This document shows positions 62,373 through 64,000 of a stretch of DNA of 64,000 bases, one piece after another (position 1 is the first letter of the stretch; each line of letters starts with the position of its first letter). Origin of the DNA: Populus alba (taxonomy: Eukaryota; Streptophyta; Magnoliopsida; Malpighiales; Salicaceae); the NCBI RefSeq assembly GCF_005239225.2, contig NC_133289.1, forward strand, positions 11,291,501 to 11,355,500. Reading direction: 5' to 3'. The notes under the pieces are model-generated. The model saw only the letters and a program-made list of their open reading frames with translations. It did no database searches and was not told the DNA's origin. A program made the translations under genes and the position numbers.

Positions 62373-62756
62373 TCATCCAATCAACTTGAGCTCAACATCA
62401 CAAACATCCACCTCTCTAACCCTAGCCCTAATCTTGACCAATCCAAAATTGGATTCTTCCTCTACATTCATGATTCCTAACTTCATCCTATTAACCAACT
62501 TAAATATGGTGAAATCACGTGCACTCTCTAACCAGATCTTATCAAGCATGTTTTCTCTTTTAATGACCTTAAGAAAGACCAAAAAAGCCTTTCCAAAATG
62601 GAAACTCAAAATGACGCTGATCAGTACATGCTTATGTTCATTAATTACTTGATGTCGTTGAAAGTATCCATGGACATCAAATCGACCATGCATAATCTCG
62701 ATAGAGACGGTAAAGTTCATGACTATTTGTCGGTAGGAAAAACTATTTTGCCGCAA
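62373..62756 (-). CDS. Unrecognised open frame between direct repeats
   Basis: A 127-codon minus-strand frame, longer than expected for this base composition. Its peptide has FDVHGYFQRHQVINEHKHVL and EESNFGLVKIRARVREVDV segments. I do not recognise a family. It fills the space between the two direct repeats almost exactly, so it may be a gag-like or captured fragment, or chance. The opposite strand also has an 88-codon frame. Confidence 0.25.
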   Translation of the reverse strand: MRQNSFSYRQIVMNFTVSIEIMHGRFDVHGYFQRHQVINEHKHVLISVILSFHFGKAFLVFLKVIKRENMLDKIWLESARDFTIFKLVNRMKLGIMNVEEESNFGLVKIRARVREVDVCDVELKLIG

Positions 62757-62850
62757 GTTTATTACTTATTATCACTGATTTGTTTTGGTTTATTTGGTGT
62801 TTGATTTATGTTTTATATAGGAAATGACTTACCATTTATCGAATTCATTT

Positions 62851-63082
62851 CTTCATGCTATAATATTTAGATCAGAACATTATTGATAAATAAATAATAA
62901 TTACACTGAGAAATTGGTTATTAATAGGTTTAGTCAAATCACTTATGACTTTTCTAATATTTGAAGAATCATGACAGGTTGTTATACATTGTGTTTAATC
63001 TTCAAATATAAATCAACCAATTATTGAATTGATAATAAATTAATTTATTTAATTATATTTTATTTGTGATTGTGATTTATAT
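62851..63082 (+). repeat. Direct repeat, right copy
   Basis: Same orientation as 62143-62370, with about 480 bp between the two. It shares cttcatgctataat, ttacactgagaaattggtta, caaatcacttatgact and an attatattttattt end. Confidence 0.8.
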
Positions 63083-64000
63083 TTGAGTCAATTTATTAGA
63101 AAACTTAATGAGCTATACACATAAGAACCATTGATCATAAATTAAAATTGGATGATTAATCAAGCGTGACTTGATTGTCAATAAGTTTTAGAAATTAAAA
63201 ACTAAAATGTAATTTATATAGGGAATTACAATTATTGGTCTAGAGAAATCAAGTAGACTTGATTGAATAAATTTTTAATTTTTTTTCCAAAATAATATAT
63301 GTGATATTTTTCATAGGGCAAATTGATATTTTACTATTTATAGGGCTTTTAGATTGATCTATAAATAGAATGTCATGATTTTTATTTTTTGTGTAATAAA
63401 TAGTGCAATATAAAACACTTGAAAAAAAAAAAGAGTTGGCACTCAAAGATATAGCAATGCCTCTTAAAAGAATTTAAGAGATTTTTTACTGGTGGTTCAT
63501 GCGGATTACCGTTAAAGATCAGAAAATTGAACGACTTGTGTCTTACAACAATCCAATCTTGAAATAATTATTCAAAGCCAAAAAGAACATCTAATCTTTA
63601 GGTAATCTTTGTATAAACCCTAAACAACCCAAAATCTATCTAACAAGATCATTGAGACTCCAAAAAAAAAAATATTATCGTTTTCGTTGTATATAAGTGT
63701 TTCAGGAAAACACAACAAATACTACATTCTCTTTGTGTCGTGGTGGACTTTATGAAGTTGGAGATGCTAAGCATTTCAAAGCGACATTAGTTAATGGTTA
63801 ATCGTTTTTCATGAATAAAGACATTTAATTGGGTAGGCACACCCGTTCACGAGCGATCCAGTCTCATCACGAGTGTTCCAAACCTATTCACAAGCGTTTT
63901 GAGCCTATCCATATGCCAGGATGGTTTTGGTGTTGTCCCCTCAACGAGCACTCAAGCCCCATCCATGAGTTGAAGCGATTTTTAGATGTGGTTAAATGAT

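Larger units (their letters stand above)
61171..64000. other. Right end: repeats and probable retrotransposon LTR-like DNA
   Basis: No intact gene. It contains a TA repeat, a pair of long direct repeats with an open frame between them, and a stretch at about 63430-63640 (ggtggttcatgcggattacc) that resembles leader or LTR sequence of a copia-type element. It runs off the window, so the identity cannot be settled. Confidence 0.4.

Noticed and set aside
1..64000. CRISPR arrays, operons, bacterial-type systems
   Set aside because: The DNA is plant nuclear. Regular spaced repeats were limited to microsatellites and the copia minisatellite.

Overview
The window is plant nuclear DNA. It is AT-rich, with exon-intron genes that have GT-AG introns, a miR172 target site, telo-box ribosomal protein promoters and many relics of plant transposons. 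The repeat vocabulary (a hAT-type family with CCCGG-rich ends, a tRNA-derived SINE, a common AT-rich MITE) suggests Salicaceae, probably Populus. That assignment is my inference and was not checked by a search.

Six genes look intact. A double-AP2 repressor of the RAP2-7/TOE1 type lies at 6452-9349 (-, 10 exons, 495 aa) and keeps its miR172 site. Two nearly identical tandem genes for cytosolic ribosomal protein L4 lie at 18410-20033 and 26584-28216 (both -, 2 exons, 408 aa). An intronless DNA topoisomerase VI subunit A (SPO11-3/RHL2/BIN5 type, 423 aa) lies at 36317-37588 (+). Tail-to-tail with it is a 12-exon PPR protein of the At5g02830 type at 38374-44275 (-, 851 aa). A ZC3H15/DFRP1-type CCCH zinc-finger protein lies at 54579-57773 (+, 8 exons, 359 aa). 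All spliced reading frames were assembled by eye from GT-AG junctions, and each sums to a whole number of codons.

The rest is accessory DNA. Between and beside the RPL4 copies are gene relics: two C-terminal exons of KU70 with a nonsense codon, a broken PIF/Harbinger-associated Myb-like gene, and an unassigned coding-like island. A Ty1/copia element at 47142-52985 has both LTRs, a primer-binding site and a degenerate target duplication. Its polyprotein is full of stops and a 1.6 kb LTR-like element with a TACTA target duplication is nested in its reverse transcriptase. Two hAT-like non-autonomous elements (2487-3969, 15496-15754) have 8-bp target duplications, and a SINE at 29509-29686 has an 11-bp one. 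A plant-mobile-domain fragment and long direct repeats occupy the right end.

The genes do not form a pathway. The most useful observations are that the RPL4 duplication break leaves copy B without the distal promoter motifs of copy A, that the topoisomerase VI gene changes base composition sharply partway along, and that several relics can be placed precisely. I found no evidence of a wholly new system.
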